This document shows, piece after piece, positions 38,903-47,438 of a DNA stretch of 64,000 bases. Below the pieces are notes generated by a model that did not search any database, was not told the DNA's origin, and saw only the letters and a list, made by a program, of their open reading frames with translations. Within the stretch, counting starts at the first letter, position 1, and each line of letters begins with the position of its first letter. Location of the stretch: assembly GCA_902632125.1 (NCBI GenBank), contig CACPBQ010000001.1, positions 172,546-236,545 of the forward strand, given 5' to 3'. This DNA comes from Paracoccaceae bacterium. Lineage in GTDB: Bacteria; Pseudomonadota; Alphaproteobacteria; Rhodobacterales; Rhodobacteraceae. A program made the translations under genes and the position numbers.

Positions 38903-40186
38903 ATGAAATCGAACATTCAAAATTTAGATGGCATACTCGATCAAAGTCTTAAAATAGCTGCCCGGGTCATCGCGATTGTCGCATTCCCCGCGCTGTTAAT
39001 AGTTGGTTATAGAAATTTATTTCTCGATTTTGTACCCTACCACCAAGTATTCTTAACTATCTGTTATGGACTTTTTGTATTTCTAGGGTTCGGCAGAATA
39101 AAATCTAATCAAATCCGTTTTTATTCACTAATATTGATTTTTTTTTCTTTGTTCATTATGGCTGGGCTGAGAAACAGCTCAATCATTTTTGTTGACGTTT
39201 TTCTAATATTAGCATGCGGACTAATGGCTTTTAAATTCAAAGGCCTTATTGTTATCGTCGCAGGCGTTTTAGCCACAGGTTGTCTGTTACTTTTGGTGCC
39301 AGAGACCTTTCTTCCAGATGATGCAATCTATTCAAGCATTATTGGAGTTCATATTTCATGCTTAACACTTTCTTTTGTTCTTATTTTTGCCATTCGTAAT
39401 GTGGTTGACCAGTATCAAAGTTTTTATCTTAAAGAAATTGAACAGAACAAATCTCTTATCGAAAAAAACAAAACTTCCTATGATCTAGTCGCCGAGGCCC
39501 AGGAAAGTTCTGAAGCCGAAAAAACAAAACTAAAAATAGCAGCATATAGCTTGGCTTCACAAATGGATTTAACAAGGGGATTATTGGAGAGAACAGATAA
39601 AAAGACAAATCACTCTCAAGTCGAATACATTCGAGATCGTGTTAATGATGTTTCATTTAATTTGAAAAAAATTAGTGAAACAGGAAATTATATCTCAAAC
39701 GATACAGCGTCTTTGAGGCTTCAAGACCTAACCCACATATTGAAAGAGTTCACACAGGCTTACGAGCTCTTTTCTGATGTTAAAGGTCTGGAAGTACAGG
39801 TAGAAACAAGCTCTGTATCAGAGGTGGAATATGGTATTCCTCTGAGCTCTCTCAAGGTAATGCTGCATCATCTTATTTCATATTGTCAAGACACATATGA
39901 GCCAAAAGAACTTAAGTTAGAGATAAGTGAAGGAAGACAGTCTCAAACAATGAGAGAAGTTCAATTGACAATTTCAGCTTCGACAAAAGTAAATTTAGAA
40001 GAGTTAAAATTGGCACGCTTTAACAAAGTAATGGAAAGTAAAATAAATTTTGAGACCGGTTCACTTCATACTAACCTCATAAAGGCCGTTTTAAGCAGTT
40101 TACCGGGCTCAATAAAAGCGACATTAATTGGGAATAAAGTTAGATTAGATATAACATTTTGGGTTGAGTCAGGCCAAGCCTCTTAG
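38903..40186 (+). CDS. Membrane protein with degenerate histidine-kinase-like C-terminus
   Basis: N-terminal hydrophobic helices, coiled coil, then SSLKVMLHHLISYCQDTYEPKELKLEIS resembling a decayed HATPase N-box. Confidence 0.45.
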   Translation: MKSNIQNLDGILDQSLKIAARVIAIVAFPALLIVGYRNLFLDFVPYHQVFLTICYGLFVFLGFGRIKSNQIRFYSLILIFFSLFIMAGLRNSSIIFVDVFLILACGLMAFKFKGLIVIVAGVLATGCLLLLVPETFLPDDAIYSSIIGVHISCLTLSFVLIFAIRNVVDQYQSFYLKEIEQNKSLIEKNKTSYDLVAEAQESSEAEKTKLKIAAYSLASQMDLTRGLLERTDKKTNHSQVEYIRDRVNDVSFNLKKISETGNYISNDTASLRLQDLTHILKEFTQAYELFSDVKGLEVQVETSSVSEVEYGIPLSSLKVMLHHLISYCQDTYEPKELKLEISEGRQSQTMREVQLTISASTKVNLEELKLARFNKVMESKINFETGSLHTNLIKAVLSSLPGSIKATLIGNKVRLDITFWVESGQAS

Positions 40187-40270
40187 CTACCAAAGAGCCA
40201 ATAAAATTTATTTTTATGCTATAGCGGAAATCTGTGATATTTTTTTCTTACCTAAAAGTGGAGATAAAAT

Positions 40271-40648
40271 ATGCAACAGAAGATGATGCTTTTTACGCCT
40301 ATAGTAGGCGTTATATATGGTCTTTGGTTTTTTCTGGCACCTAATTCGTATTGGTCAGTAATGACAGTACCGCCAGATTTAATTTCAGAACTCGCAAGCA
40401 ATCAATTACAAAATACTGGACTGGCACTGCTAGTGATAGCATATGTTCTTGTCGCAACAAGGAAATACATTAGCTTGGAAAATATTTCAGAATTTATGAT
40501 GATACATGCAATAGGCTGGGCAATATTCGCAGTAGGTGGACTTTATCTTATTTTCAGCAGTGGCGATCCCATAGGAAATAATCCATTTTTTTATCAGGCA
40601 TTGATATTTCTAGTTATCGCAGCAGGATTTTATGCGAAGCGCAGTTAA
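40271..40648 (+). CDS. Small hypothetical membrane protein
   Basis: 125 aa, about four hydrophobic segments. Confidence 0.6.
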   Translation: MQQKMMLFTPIVGVIYGLWFFLAPNSYWSVMTVPPDLISELASNQLQNTGLALLVIAYVLVATRKYISLENISEFMMIHAIGWAIFAVGGLYLIFSSGDPIGNNPFFYQALIFLVIAAGFYAKRS

Positions 40649-40660
40649 AATTTAAAACTG

Positions 40661-40693
40661 ATCAAAGGGTCCTACAAATTTGGACCCTTTGAT
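40661..40693. terminator. Bidirectional terminator hairpin
   Basis: ATCAAAGGGTCC-TACAAATTT-GGACCCTTTGAT between convergent genes. Confidence 0.75.
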
Positions 40694-40701
40694 AAAGTAT
40701 T

Positions 40702-41055
40702 TTAGTAAATAGCTGTTAACTGAACCAGGGCAATAATTACAAAAACGGCTGCAAAAATCAATTTTAGAATAGAGAAAGGTATTCCCGATACACCAGCACC
40801 ATAAGCAGTAGCTTTCATTTTTTCGTCCATATCACTCACTAGGTAACTCATGTTCGTTAACAACCTTATAATTCCGAAAGCTCCAAGAAGTGCAGGCCCA
40901 ATTACCGAAGCTGCAACTACATTCTCTTTTCCAGAAATATCGCCGAAAGTAATCACCGTCATTGTTGTTAACTGACTAATTGTGGTGAGTACCATCACAA
41001 TCATAAAATAGTAAAAAGTACTCGTCTGAATACTTGCTCTCAAAGTTTGATCCAT
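40702..41055 (-). CDS. Hypothetical membrane protein
   Basis: 117 aa with three hydrophobic stretches. Confidence 0.6.
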   Translation of the reverse strand: MDQTLRASIQTSTFYYFMIVMVLTTISQLTTMTVITFGDISGKENVVAASVIGPALLGAFGIIRLLTNMSYLVSDMDEKMKATAYGAGVSGIPFSILKLIFAAVFVIIALVQLTAIY

Positions 41056-41271
41056 AACTCTTCCTCCCTTTCAATGCTTACAACTATAAAGATTGTGAAA
41101 AATAGATCATAGAAAAAATTAATAAAACGTTAGGTAACCTGCTTAAAACTTTGCAGAAAAAAACTTTAGGTCACTTTTAATAACGCAAATAAAAATAAAT
41201 CTTTTTTTTTGACGCGAGGAAAAACTTGTATTATTTGAATGATTTCTGGAAGAATAGGTGTGGAAGTGGTT

Positions 41272-41679
41272 ATGTGTAAGTTGTTAACATGGATAACTAT
41301 AAGCTTCGCATTGCTGGGTACATCTATTTATGCAGGTGGTGCTGAAGAAGAAAAACTCATGAATACAAATTCTTGTGTGGGTTGTGACCTTAGTAATGCG
41401 TGGTTAGAAAAAGCTGACCTCAAGAAGGCAGATTTCAGCGGCGCAAATCTATATCGCGCAAATTTGGAATATGCAGATTTAAGGGGCGCAAACTTTACTG
41501 GTGCGGACTTAAGCAATGTCAGACTGCGCGGCGCTAATTTAACGAATGCAATTCTTGACAATGCCATTTTACGTTACACTAATTTGGGTGAAGCAAATTT
41601 AAGTGGAGCGAGTCTTAAAGGAACCAAACTGAAAGATGCGAGATTTTACAACACAAAGACAGACGGAATTCGTTTCTGA
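41272..41679 (+). CDS. Secreted pentapeptide-repeat protein
   Basis: Signal-peptide-like N-terminus from ATG 41272 then A(D/N)LxxA repeats: LEKADLKKADFSGANLYRANLEYADLRGANFTGADLSNVRLRGANL. Confidence 0.88.
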   Translation: MCKLLTWITISFALLGTSIYAGGAEEEKLMNTNSCVGCDLSNAWLEKADLKKADFSGANLYRANLEYADLRGANFTGADLSNVRLRGANLTNAILDNAILRYTNLGEANLSGASLKGTKLKDARFYNTKTDGIRF

Positions 41680-41699
41680 CCCTATTGAATAATATTTTT

Positions 41700-41978
41700 C
41701 TACCCATCTATCAAAAGAGGTCCCTCTAAAAGCGTCATTTTGCTACCCTTTGCAATCTCCCTAAGTTCTTCCTTCATCAGTGACATTATTTTATCTGCAG
41801 TAGCTTTGTCCTCGAATCTAGACACCGTAAAAACTTCGGATTGGCTGATCGAAAAAACCTCACCTGATATTTGTCCAGCACCCAAATTACGTGGAAACAT
41901 CGTTGTTTCGATGTAAGCAATAATCATTTTCATCTGTAATTCAGAAAGCGCTTTCAAATGCACAACTCGACAATACAA
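41700..41978 (-). CDS. Hypothetical protein, ABM-domain-like
   Basis: Short ferredoxin-like pattern MIIAYIETTMFPRNL...EVFTVSRFEDKATADKIMSLMKEELREIA. Confidence 0.45.
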   Translation of the reverse strand: MYCRVVHLKALSELQMKMIIAYIETTMFPRNLGAGQISGEVFSISQSEVFTVSRFEDKATADKIMSLMKEELREIAKGSKMTLLEGPLLIDG

Positions 41979-42030
41979 TTTGTTCTCCAGATTCTTAGTT
42001 ATCGCTTACCTAATATCATTTTTATTTTTA

Positions 42031-43278
42031 CTAAGTTTCCTGTGAGCCTGCTGCAATAAACTCTTGATCGATTTTAGGGAGCGGTTGGTCACTTATTGCA
42101 GCTTCGAATGCCTGAAGCCTTTTATATATTGAAATTAACTCAATGATGGTTGTCCATGATGATACCAAAAATTGAAACGAGGAAGCAACTTGTCCGAATG
42201 CCCTTAAAATCTGATTCATTATACCAAGAGTAATACGCCCTGATACAATTGTTGGTACTAAAAATATATACGCAACAACGTTATCAGCCTGAATATACAT
42301 ATACCTAAAAAGATTAAAGTAAGTATAATGCCAATAAATTCTAAAATAATTTCGGCGAACATTTGAAAAAAGATCGCTCAAAGTTCCAGGATTTGCACTC
42401 TGTTCGTTTTCTTCACCAAGAACTAACTCTTTTCGAAACGCTGCTTCAACCCTTTGATTTTTAAATTCCAATCCTGGCAGCTTAATGCCAGCTAAAATAA
42501 GCACCAAAGTTCCAAAAATAGACCAGACGATGGATAAAGAAACTAAAGGGTAAGGTATGGCTCCAAGTATTGGCAAAGTTTCAACATGAACTGAAAGAGC
42601 AGCTAAAACTGGTAAAAACGCAATCAAAGTCATTATGGAGTCCACAAACGCAACTCCTAAACCTTCCATAATGGCAGCGAACCGCATGGTGTCTTCTTGT
42701 ATACGTTGTGACGCTCCTTCGATGTTACGAACTTGCTTCCATCTATCAACATAATAGTTATTCATAGCAGTACGCCAACGAAATATGTAGTGAGCGGTGA
42801 AAAATCTATTTAGAATTATGAACAAAATGTAAGGGAAAGCTATCGTACAAAATACTAAAAAGTGTCCGTATAGATCGCTCGCCGTAATTCCCCCATCGCC
42901 TGTGAGGGCTGTTTGGATATCGTTGTAAAATGGTCCATACCAAGCATTTATCACTACTGAGACCTGCACTGAAGCATACGATAAATAAATCAGAAGTGCC
43001 GAACCTAAAACCGACCATATTTGCCACTCGTGTGGACTGCGAGAGCGCCAAACAAAAAAGAATACTAGCGCACCAAAAGCAAAAAATGCATCAAACCATA
43101 GAAACTCTGATGTAATAAAATGACCCAGGCCAATAACAGTCTCTGGTTCCGCTAAATCAAAACCAAGAGTTTCTCCGATTGTCTTGCCAAAAGAATACCA
43201 TACTAAGATTAAGAACCCACTCCATATCGCCAATGAAGAAAAAAATAGTTTAGGTTGCGGGAAAAACGACTGAAACAT
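42031..43278 (-). CDS. SbmA/BacA family peptide transporter
   Basis: MFQSFFPQPKLFFSSLAIWSGFLILVWY, NAWYGPFYNDIQTAL, EGASQRIQEDTMRFA, YFRIYWHYTYFNLFRYMYIQADNVVAYI. Confidence 0.9.
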   Translation of the reverse strand: MFQSFFPQPKLFFSSLAIWSGFLILVWYSFGKTIGETLGFDLAEPETVIGLGHFITSEFLWFDAFFAFGALVFFFVWRSRSPHEWQIWSVLGSALLIYLSYASVQVSVVINAWYGPFYNDIQTALTGDGGITASDLYGHFLVFCTIAFPYILFIILNRFFTAHYIFRWRTAMNNYYVDRWKQVRNIEGASQRIQEDTMRFAAIMEGLGVAFVDSIMTLIAFLPVLAALSVHVETLPILGAIPYPLVSLSIVWSIFGTLVLILAGIKLPGLEFKNQRVEAAFRKELVLGEENEQSANPGTLSDLFSNVRRNYFRIYWHYTYFNLFRYMYIQADNVVAYIFLVPTIVSGRITLGIMNQILRAFGQVASSFQFLVSSWTTIIELISIYKRLQAFEAAISDQPLPKIDQEFIAAGSQET

Positions 43279-43395
43279 TTTTAAAATACCTGCTAAGTTA
43301 TTATGCGTAGGTTGAAAAACTCTTATAACTAGTAGATCTAGTGCTATCATAATAATTTCTACTTAAAATGACTAATTGAAGGAAAAGGAACCAAG

Positions 43396-43809
43396 ATGTC
43401 TAACTGGCTCTACCAAATAAGGATAAAAGTTTCTAAAAAGCTTTCGGAAGATTTGCGAGGCGGCAATGATTTAGAGCTAACGAAGGAAATTTTAAAAATT
43501 GCTACTGATAATAATGCGCAACTTGTTTGTACGTTCGACGCCTTTTCAGACTACTGTGATGAGGCCGAGAGAGTGGGTATCGAAAAGTACGAGCTATATC
43601 ACTGGACTAAATCCACGATTGATAATCCTGAAAAGAAAGCCAAGCATTTAAGGTCTTTTGCTTTCTATGAAGGTAACAATCAAGTCTATAGTAAAGAATT
43701 GGCCTGTACGATTGAACAGCGTTTGAAAGAGTTAGAAACCGACAATGATATAGTTGAAATCAATTTGATAGACTCAAATCCAAAAAATAATCCACAGCCA
43801 CCAAAGTGA
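43396..43809 (+). CDS. Hypothetical protein
   Basis: 137 aa ORF with AAGGAA upstream of start. Confidence 0.55.
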   Translation: MSNWLYQIRIKVSKKLSEDLRGGNDLELTKEILKIATDNNAQLVCTFDAFSDYCDEAERVGIEKYELYHWTKSTIDNPEKKAKHLRSFAFYEGNNQVYSKELACTIEQRLKELETDNDIVEINLIDSNPKNNPQPPK

Positions 43810-43889
43810 CTTGATTAGGCGATTCCATGACTGAAATGATTGTATACTACTGAGCACAAAATTAACCTATTAATTTCATTTAAAAAATT

Positions 43890-43919
43890 ATGTATACTAT
43901 TGTATTTGTTGACTTTTTA
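43890..43919 (+). repeat. 30-bp inverted repeat, left copy, upstream of the 43978-44235 gene
   Basis: ATGTATACTATTGTATTTGTTGACTTTTTA, exact reverse complement at 44603-44632. Confidence 0.9.
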
Positions 43920-43977
43920 TTCAGTTCTTTTGTATGACTTTAATCATTATTCGATAAATTTTTTAAAAGAAATTCAA

Positions 43978-44235
43978 ATGTCAAAACCAAATACTGAATT
44001 TACTTTAGGATTGCGCGATATTGATCTTATTGAAGAGGCTATTAATTGTGTTATAGCTCGTAGATCTTCCGAATTAGCTCAATTGGCAGCGGCATCCTCC
44101 AAAGAACCGACAGACATGGCTGGATACCGTGAAACACGAAAAGAAGTTGATGAACTTCGCGATTTGTTAGGCCGTCTACACAATCAGAAAAATTGGTATC
44201 GCCCAAAAAGTGAAGCTGTGTACGTTAGCGGATAA
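43978..44235 (+). CDS. Hypothetical protein (85 aa)
   Basis: MSKPNTEFTLGLRDIDLIEEAINCVIARRSSELAQLAAASSKEPTDM...; internal ATG 43978 preferred since the repeat/promoter lies upstream. Confidence 0.6.
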   Translation: MSKPNTEFTLGLRDIDLIEEAINCVIARRSSELAQLAAASSKEPTDMAGYRETRKEVDELRDLLGRLHNQKNWYRPKSEAVYVSG

Positions 44236-44245
44236 CTTAATCTGT

Positions 44246-44389
44246 CTATAGATCGTCTGCCAATTGGTTGTACAAGTATAATAGAACAAAAATAGCTAGA
44301 CAAATAGAACCGAAAGCTCCGACTAACAAAAGAGTTTCGATTTGGGCTACACTAAAATTTGGGCCAAAAATTTGTTTCCAAGTGACCAT
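44246..44389 (-). CDS. Small membrane protein, 47 aa (absent from ORF track)
   Basis: MVTWKQIFGPNFSVAQIETLLLVGAFGSICLAIFVLLYLYNQLADDL; start one base after the stop of the upstream zinc-ribbon gene. Confidence 0.55.
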   Translation of the reverse strand: MVTWKQIFGPNFSVAQIETLLLVGAFGSICLAIFVLLYLYNQLADDL

Positions 44390-44390
44390 G

Positions 44391-44579
44391 CTAAGTTCCA
44401 AATAACAGGTTTATGTTTAAGATTACCACGCTAAGCGACAAAAAAGTAGTTGCCAGTAAGGTCGGCATGCCAACAGAAATATCTTTCACATTAAAGCTTT
44501 TAAAAGCCTCTCCGCAGCTGAAACATTTTTCAGCCAACGCACTATGAACTACTTTGCATTTTTCACATTCTTTAGACAT
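44391..44579 (-). CDS. Zinc-ribbon plus transmembrane small protein
   Basis: CEKC...CFSC then hydrophobic helix PTLLATTFLSLSVVILNINLLF. Confidence 0.6.
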   Translation of the reverse strand: MSKECEKCKVVHSALAEKCFSCGEAFKSFNVKDISVGMPTLLATTFLSLSVVILNINLLFGT

Positions 44580-44602
44580 TACTCTTATTTAATTGTGTTT
44601 TC

Positions 44603-44632
44603 TAAAAAGTCAACAAATACAATAGTATACAT
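44603..44632 (-). repeat. 30-bp inverted repeat, right copy, upstream of the 44391-44579 gene
   Basis: TAAAAAGTCAACAAATACAATAGTATACAT, exact reverse complement of 43890-43919. Confidence 0.9.
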
Positions 44633-44733
44633 TAATTTACTCGAAAAAATAAGCACTTACAGATGTGTTCATTGGTATACAACTATTTATCTTTTCTATT
44701 GTTCATTTTTAATAGGAAAAAATTGGCAAAAAA

Positions 44734-44779
44734 GGGTCTCTAATCGGCTCAACAGGGAGGAAAAAGCTATTAGAGACCC
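44734..44779. terminator. Long-loop hairpin, possible terminator
   Basis: GGGTCTCTAAT (44734-44744) / ATTAGAGACCC (44769-44779). Confidence 0.45.
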
Positions 44780-44990
44780 AGTACCCGCGGGGTTAATATC
44801 CTAGTAAAGGCATTTTTTATGCCAACTTGAAATTTTATTGCCTTTTCATAAGTAAGATATCTTGCAAACTTTAAATAATTTAAATTAAAATTATTCCAAA
44901 ATTATTGCCACGTAGACGCTTTCAATCAGATTTATAAATTGATTATTTGACAATTAAAGAATACTCGATCTCTCCAGAAATTCTATAAAT

Positions 44991-45470
44991 TCATAAGTAA
45001 TCACGCATGGCTTGATAAACTACTGCCGTTGCTGCATTTGATAAATTTAAAGATTTCACTGCTTTATTTCTTATTGGTATTGAAAAAGTTCTATCTTTAA
45101 CGCTTTCTCGAAGTGATATGGGAAGGCCTTTTGACTCACAACCAAAAACTAAATATGCCTCCGGATGATAGCTTGGCTCGTAAATACTTTTTAATCCATC
45201 TTCCTCAAAAAAATAAAGTTGCTCTTCGAGCGGCGAACGTTTGACTAGAAATTCATTCCAACTTTCATAAAGATTTATTTCCACAAATTTCCAATAGCGG
45301 GTCCCCGATCGCGCCACCAACGGTGACTCGAGAGAAAAACCAAGTTGCCCAATTAAAATCAATTCTAAATTAAGGGCTACGCAGGTTCTTCCAATTGAAC
45401 CGGTATTAAATGGTATTTCGGGTTCAATAAGCACAACTTTCATTTTTGGCTGCATCATTTTAAACGCCAC
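44991..45470 (-). CDS. trmL: tRNA (cytidine/uridine-2'-O-)-methyltransferase TrmL-like (SPOUT)
   Basis: VLIEPEIPFNTGSIGRTCVALN, LVFGCESKGLP, IPIRNKAVKSLNLSNAATAVVYQAMR. Confidence 0.93.
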   Translation of the reverse strand: MAFKMMQPKMKVVLIEPEIPFNTGSIGRTCVALNLELILIGQLGFSLESPLVARSGTRYWKFVEINLYESWNEFLVKRSPLEEQLYFFEEDGLKSIYEPSYHPEAYLVFGCESKGLPISLRESVKDRTFSIPIRNKAVKSLNLSNAATAVVYQAMRDYL

Positions 45471-45547
45471 CTAGTCATTATAAAACTAACAATTTTAAAA
45501 GCAGAAAGCCTTTTTCCAATATATCTCTGACCTAAATGTTTCCTACT

Positions 45548-46231
45548 TTAGAATACTGTCATAATTTCATTTAACGGTTTTTTCAATTTTGCAGCTTTTG
45601 GAACAGTCGCACTGGCACTTGGATTGCCAATCGGTATGATCATAATCGGTTTTTCGTTGCTAGGCCGTTCACACAAATTATTTAGAAATTTCATTGGATT
45701 GGGTGTATGTTCAAGACAAACCAAACCGGCGTTGTGAATTGCAGCAATCAGAAATCCCATAGCTATTCCAACACTCTCCGGAACATAATAGTTTTTGCTT
45801 CTGGATCCATCAGATTTTATTCCGTGACGTTCAGCAAATACTACGATTAACCAGGGAGCTTTTGTCAGATGGGGTTTTGATATTCCAGTTCCAATAGGTT
45901 CTAGGGCAGAAATCCACTCATCGCTTGCTCCACCCAAATAGAAATTTTTCTCCTCTTTTTCGGCGGCCTCACGTATTTTTTTTTTCATAGTTAGGTTCTT
46001 GATGGCAACAAAGTGCCAAGGTTGCTGATTGGCTCCAGAGGGAGCTCGACCAGCTGCGGCTACAATATTTTCAATAATCTGCTGTGGAATTGGCCTACTG
46101 CTGAAATCCCTGACTGAGTGCCGTTTACGCATATATTCCAAAAAAATTTGGGATTTTTGAATGGCTTCATCCTCTGATAGCTGAATTCGATCTGGTAATT
46201 TTATTGGCTCGTAAGGCATTTTTGATCTCAC
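45548..46231 (-). CDS. Nitroreductase family protein
   Basis: RHSVRDFSSRPIPQQIIENIVAAAGRAPSGANQQPWHFVAI. Confidence 0.92.
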   Translation of the reverse strand: MRSKMPYEPIKLPDRIQLSEDEAIQKSQIFLEYMRKRHSVRDFSSRPIPQQIIENIVAAAGRAPSGANQQPWHFVAIKNLTMKKKIREAAEKEEKNFYLGGASDEWISALEPIGTGISKPHLTKAPWLIVVFAERHGIKSDGSRSKNYYVPESVGIAMGFLIAAIHNAGLVCLEHTPNPMKFLNNLCERPSNEKPIMIIPIGNPSASATVPKAAKLKKPLNEIMTVF

Positions 46232-46387
46232 AATGAGTGATTTTAAAATACAAATCTGTTAAAAATATTAATCCAATTATGCTAATTGATCTTTTGAATA
46301 TATGTAAATAAATAAATATGATTTAAGTTTGTGTTCAGGTTTTATGGCATAAAAATTGCAAATTACTCCTATTGATGGAGAGTAATT

Positions 46388-46576
46388 ATGAACAAATCAG
46401 ATCAAGATGAAGGGTTTATTGGTCCAATTAAACCGTTGATGAGTATGAGTTATCGTGACTATCTTCGTATGATTAATACGGGATTGGGCTTGCCAAGATT
46501 TCCAAGGCAAAAAGCTCCAATCATTAAAAAAGACGAAGATTATTTGTTTCCGCCCACAGACTACAAACTGAATTAA
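46388..46576 (+). CDS. Small hypothetical protein
   Basis: 62 aa: MNKSDQDEGFIGPIKPLMSMSYRDYLRMINTGLGLPRFPRQ...; followed by a clear terminator. Confidence 0.55.
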   Translation: MNKSDQDEGFIGPIKPLMSMSYRDYLRMINTGLGLPRFPRQKAPIIKKDEDYLFPPTDYKLN

Positions 46577-46608
46577 AAACTAGACTTTTATACTTAATTT
46601 TAAACTGC

Positions 46609-46638
46609 GGCTGGGTTCTCCTCCCAAAGAACCCAGCC
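46609..46638 (+). terminator. Terminator hairpin
   Basis: GGCTGGGTTCT / AGAACCCAGCC followed by TCTTT. Confidence 0.7.
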
Positions 46639-47103
46639 TCTTTCCTCAAGCTCATTATGCTTCGGCAAATGGCGAGGACATTGTCTTTTACTGCAATTGA
46701 TTTTCTTTTTAAAAACGTCAAAGTGCCGCACTATAATTTAAAATTATCTTTGAAAGATTTTTCCTCTCATAAAGGATCGTAACTGGAAAACCTTTAAGGT
46801 AGGAAATTCTTTTCTACACTAAAAAGACAAATGTTGTATATGTAGGTAGTACAAGATTAAGTGATTTATATTTCCATTTACCAGTAGAGCGAAACAAGAC
46901 GTAATAGCAAAAATTGACATAGAATAGCCTTACCTTGTGATATTTTTTCGGTATTTGAGACTTGGGTATTGTAATGACGGGAATAAATACAGCAGACAAT
47001 CATGACGAATGAAAATTAATTGGAGCAACAAGGGGGCGAGACCTTTACTCTGAATTCACAATAGCAATTTTTAGTAACCTAACTACCATTTATACTATTT
47101 CCC

Positions 47104-47343
47104 CAAGGAGAAGAACTACCTCAGTTTGCAATTACAGTTGCTATTGTTGGCATGTTTATATTTATAATGAAAAATTAATTTGCTTTTATGGATGCTTTGA
47201 AAACTAAAATAGATGACCTCAACTATGATTAAGCCGAAACAAACTTTGTAATAATTCAAACCAGCACTGTGGGGCCTTTTTAAGGTCGTAATCACACTTA
47301 TTTTTGGCGCTATTGCATTCACCCAAATATTGGAAATTTGGTA
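47104..47343 (+). pseudogene. Possible decayed small membrane-protein gene
   Basis: Protein-like hydrophobic fragments in shifted frames separated by stops: QGEELPQFAITVAIVGMFIFIMKN* ... MDALKTKIDDLNYD* ... FKPALWGLFKVVITLIFGAIAFTQILEIW*. Confidence 0.25.
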
Positions 47344-47438
47344 AATAATATATAGAAAATAAGCTTTAAGCTTTCCAAGTTATTATGTGCAAAGCAAATC
47401 AATATGTGTAAGTGCGCAGCTTTTAAGGGAGGAATATA

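Noticed and set aside
41328-41567. Repeat-like ORF on the minus strand at the pentapeptide gene
   Set aside because: Antisense reflection of the plus-strand A(D/N)LxxA pentapeptide repeats.
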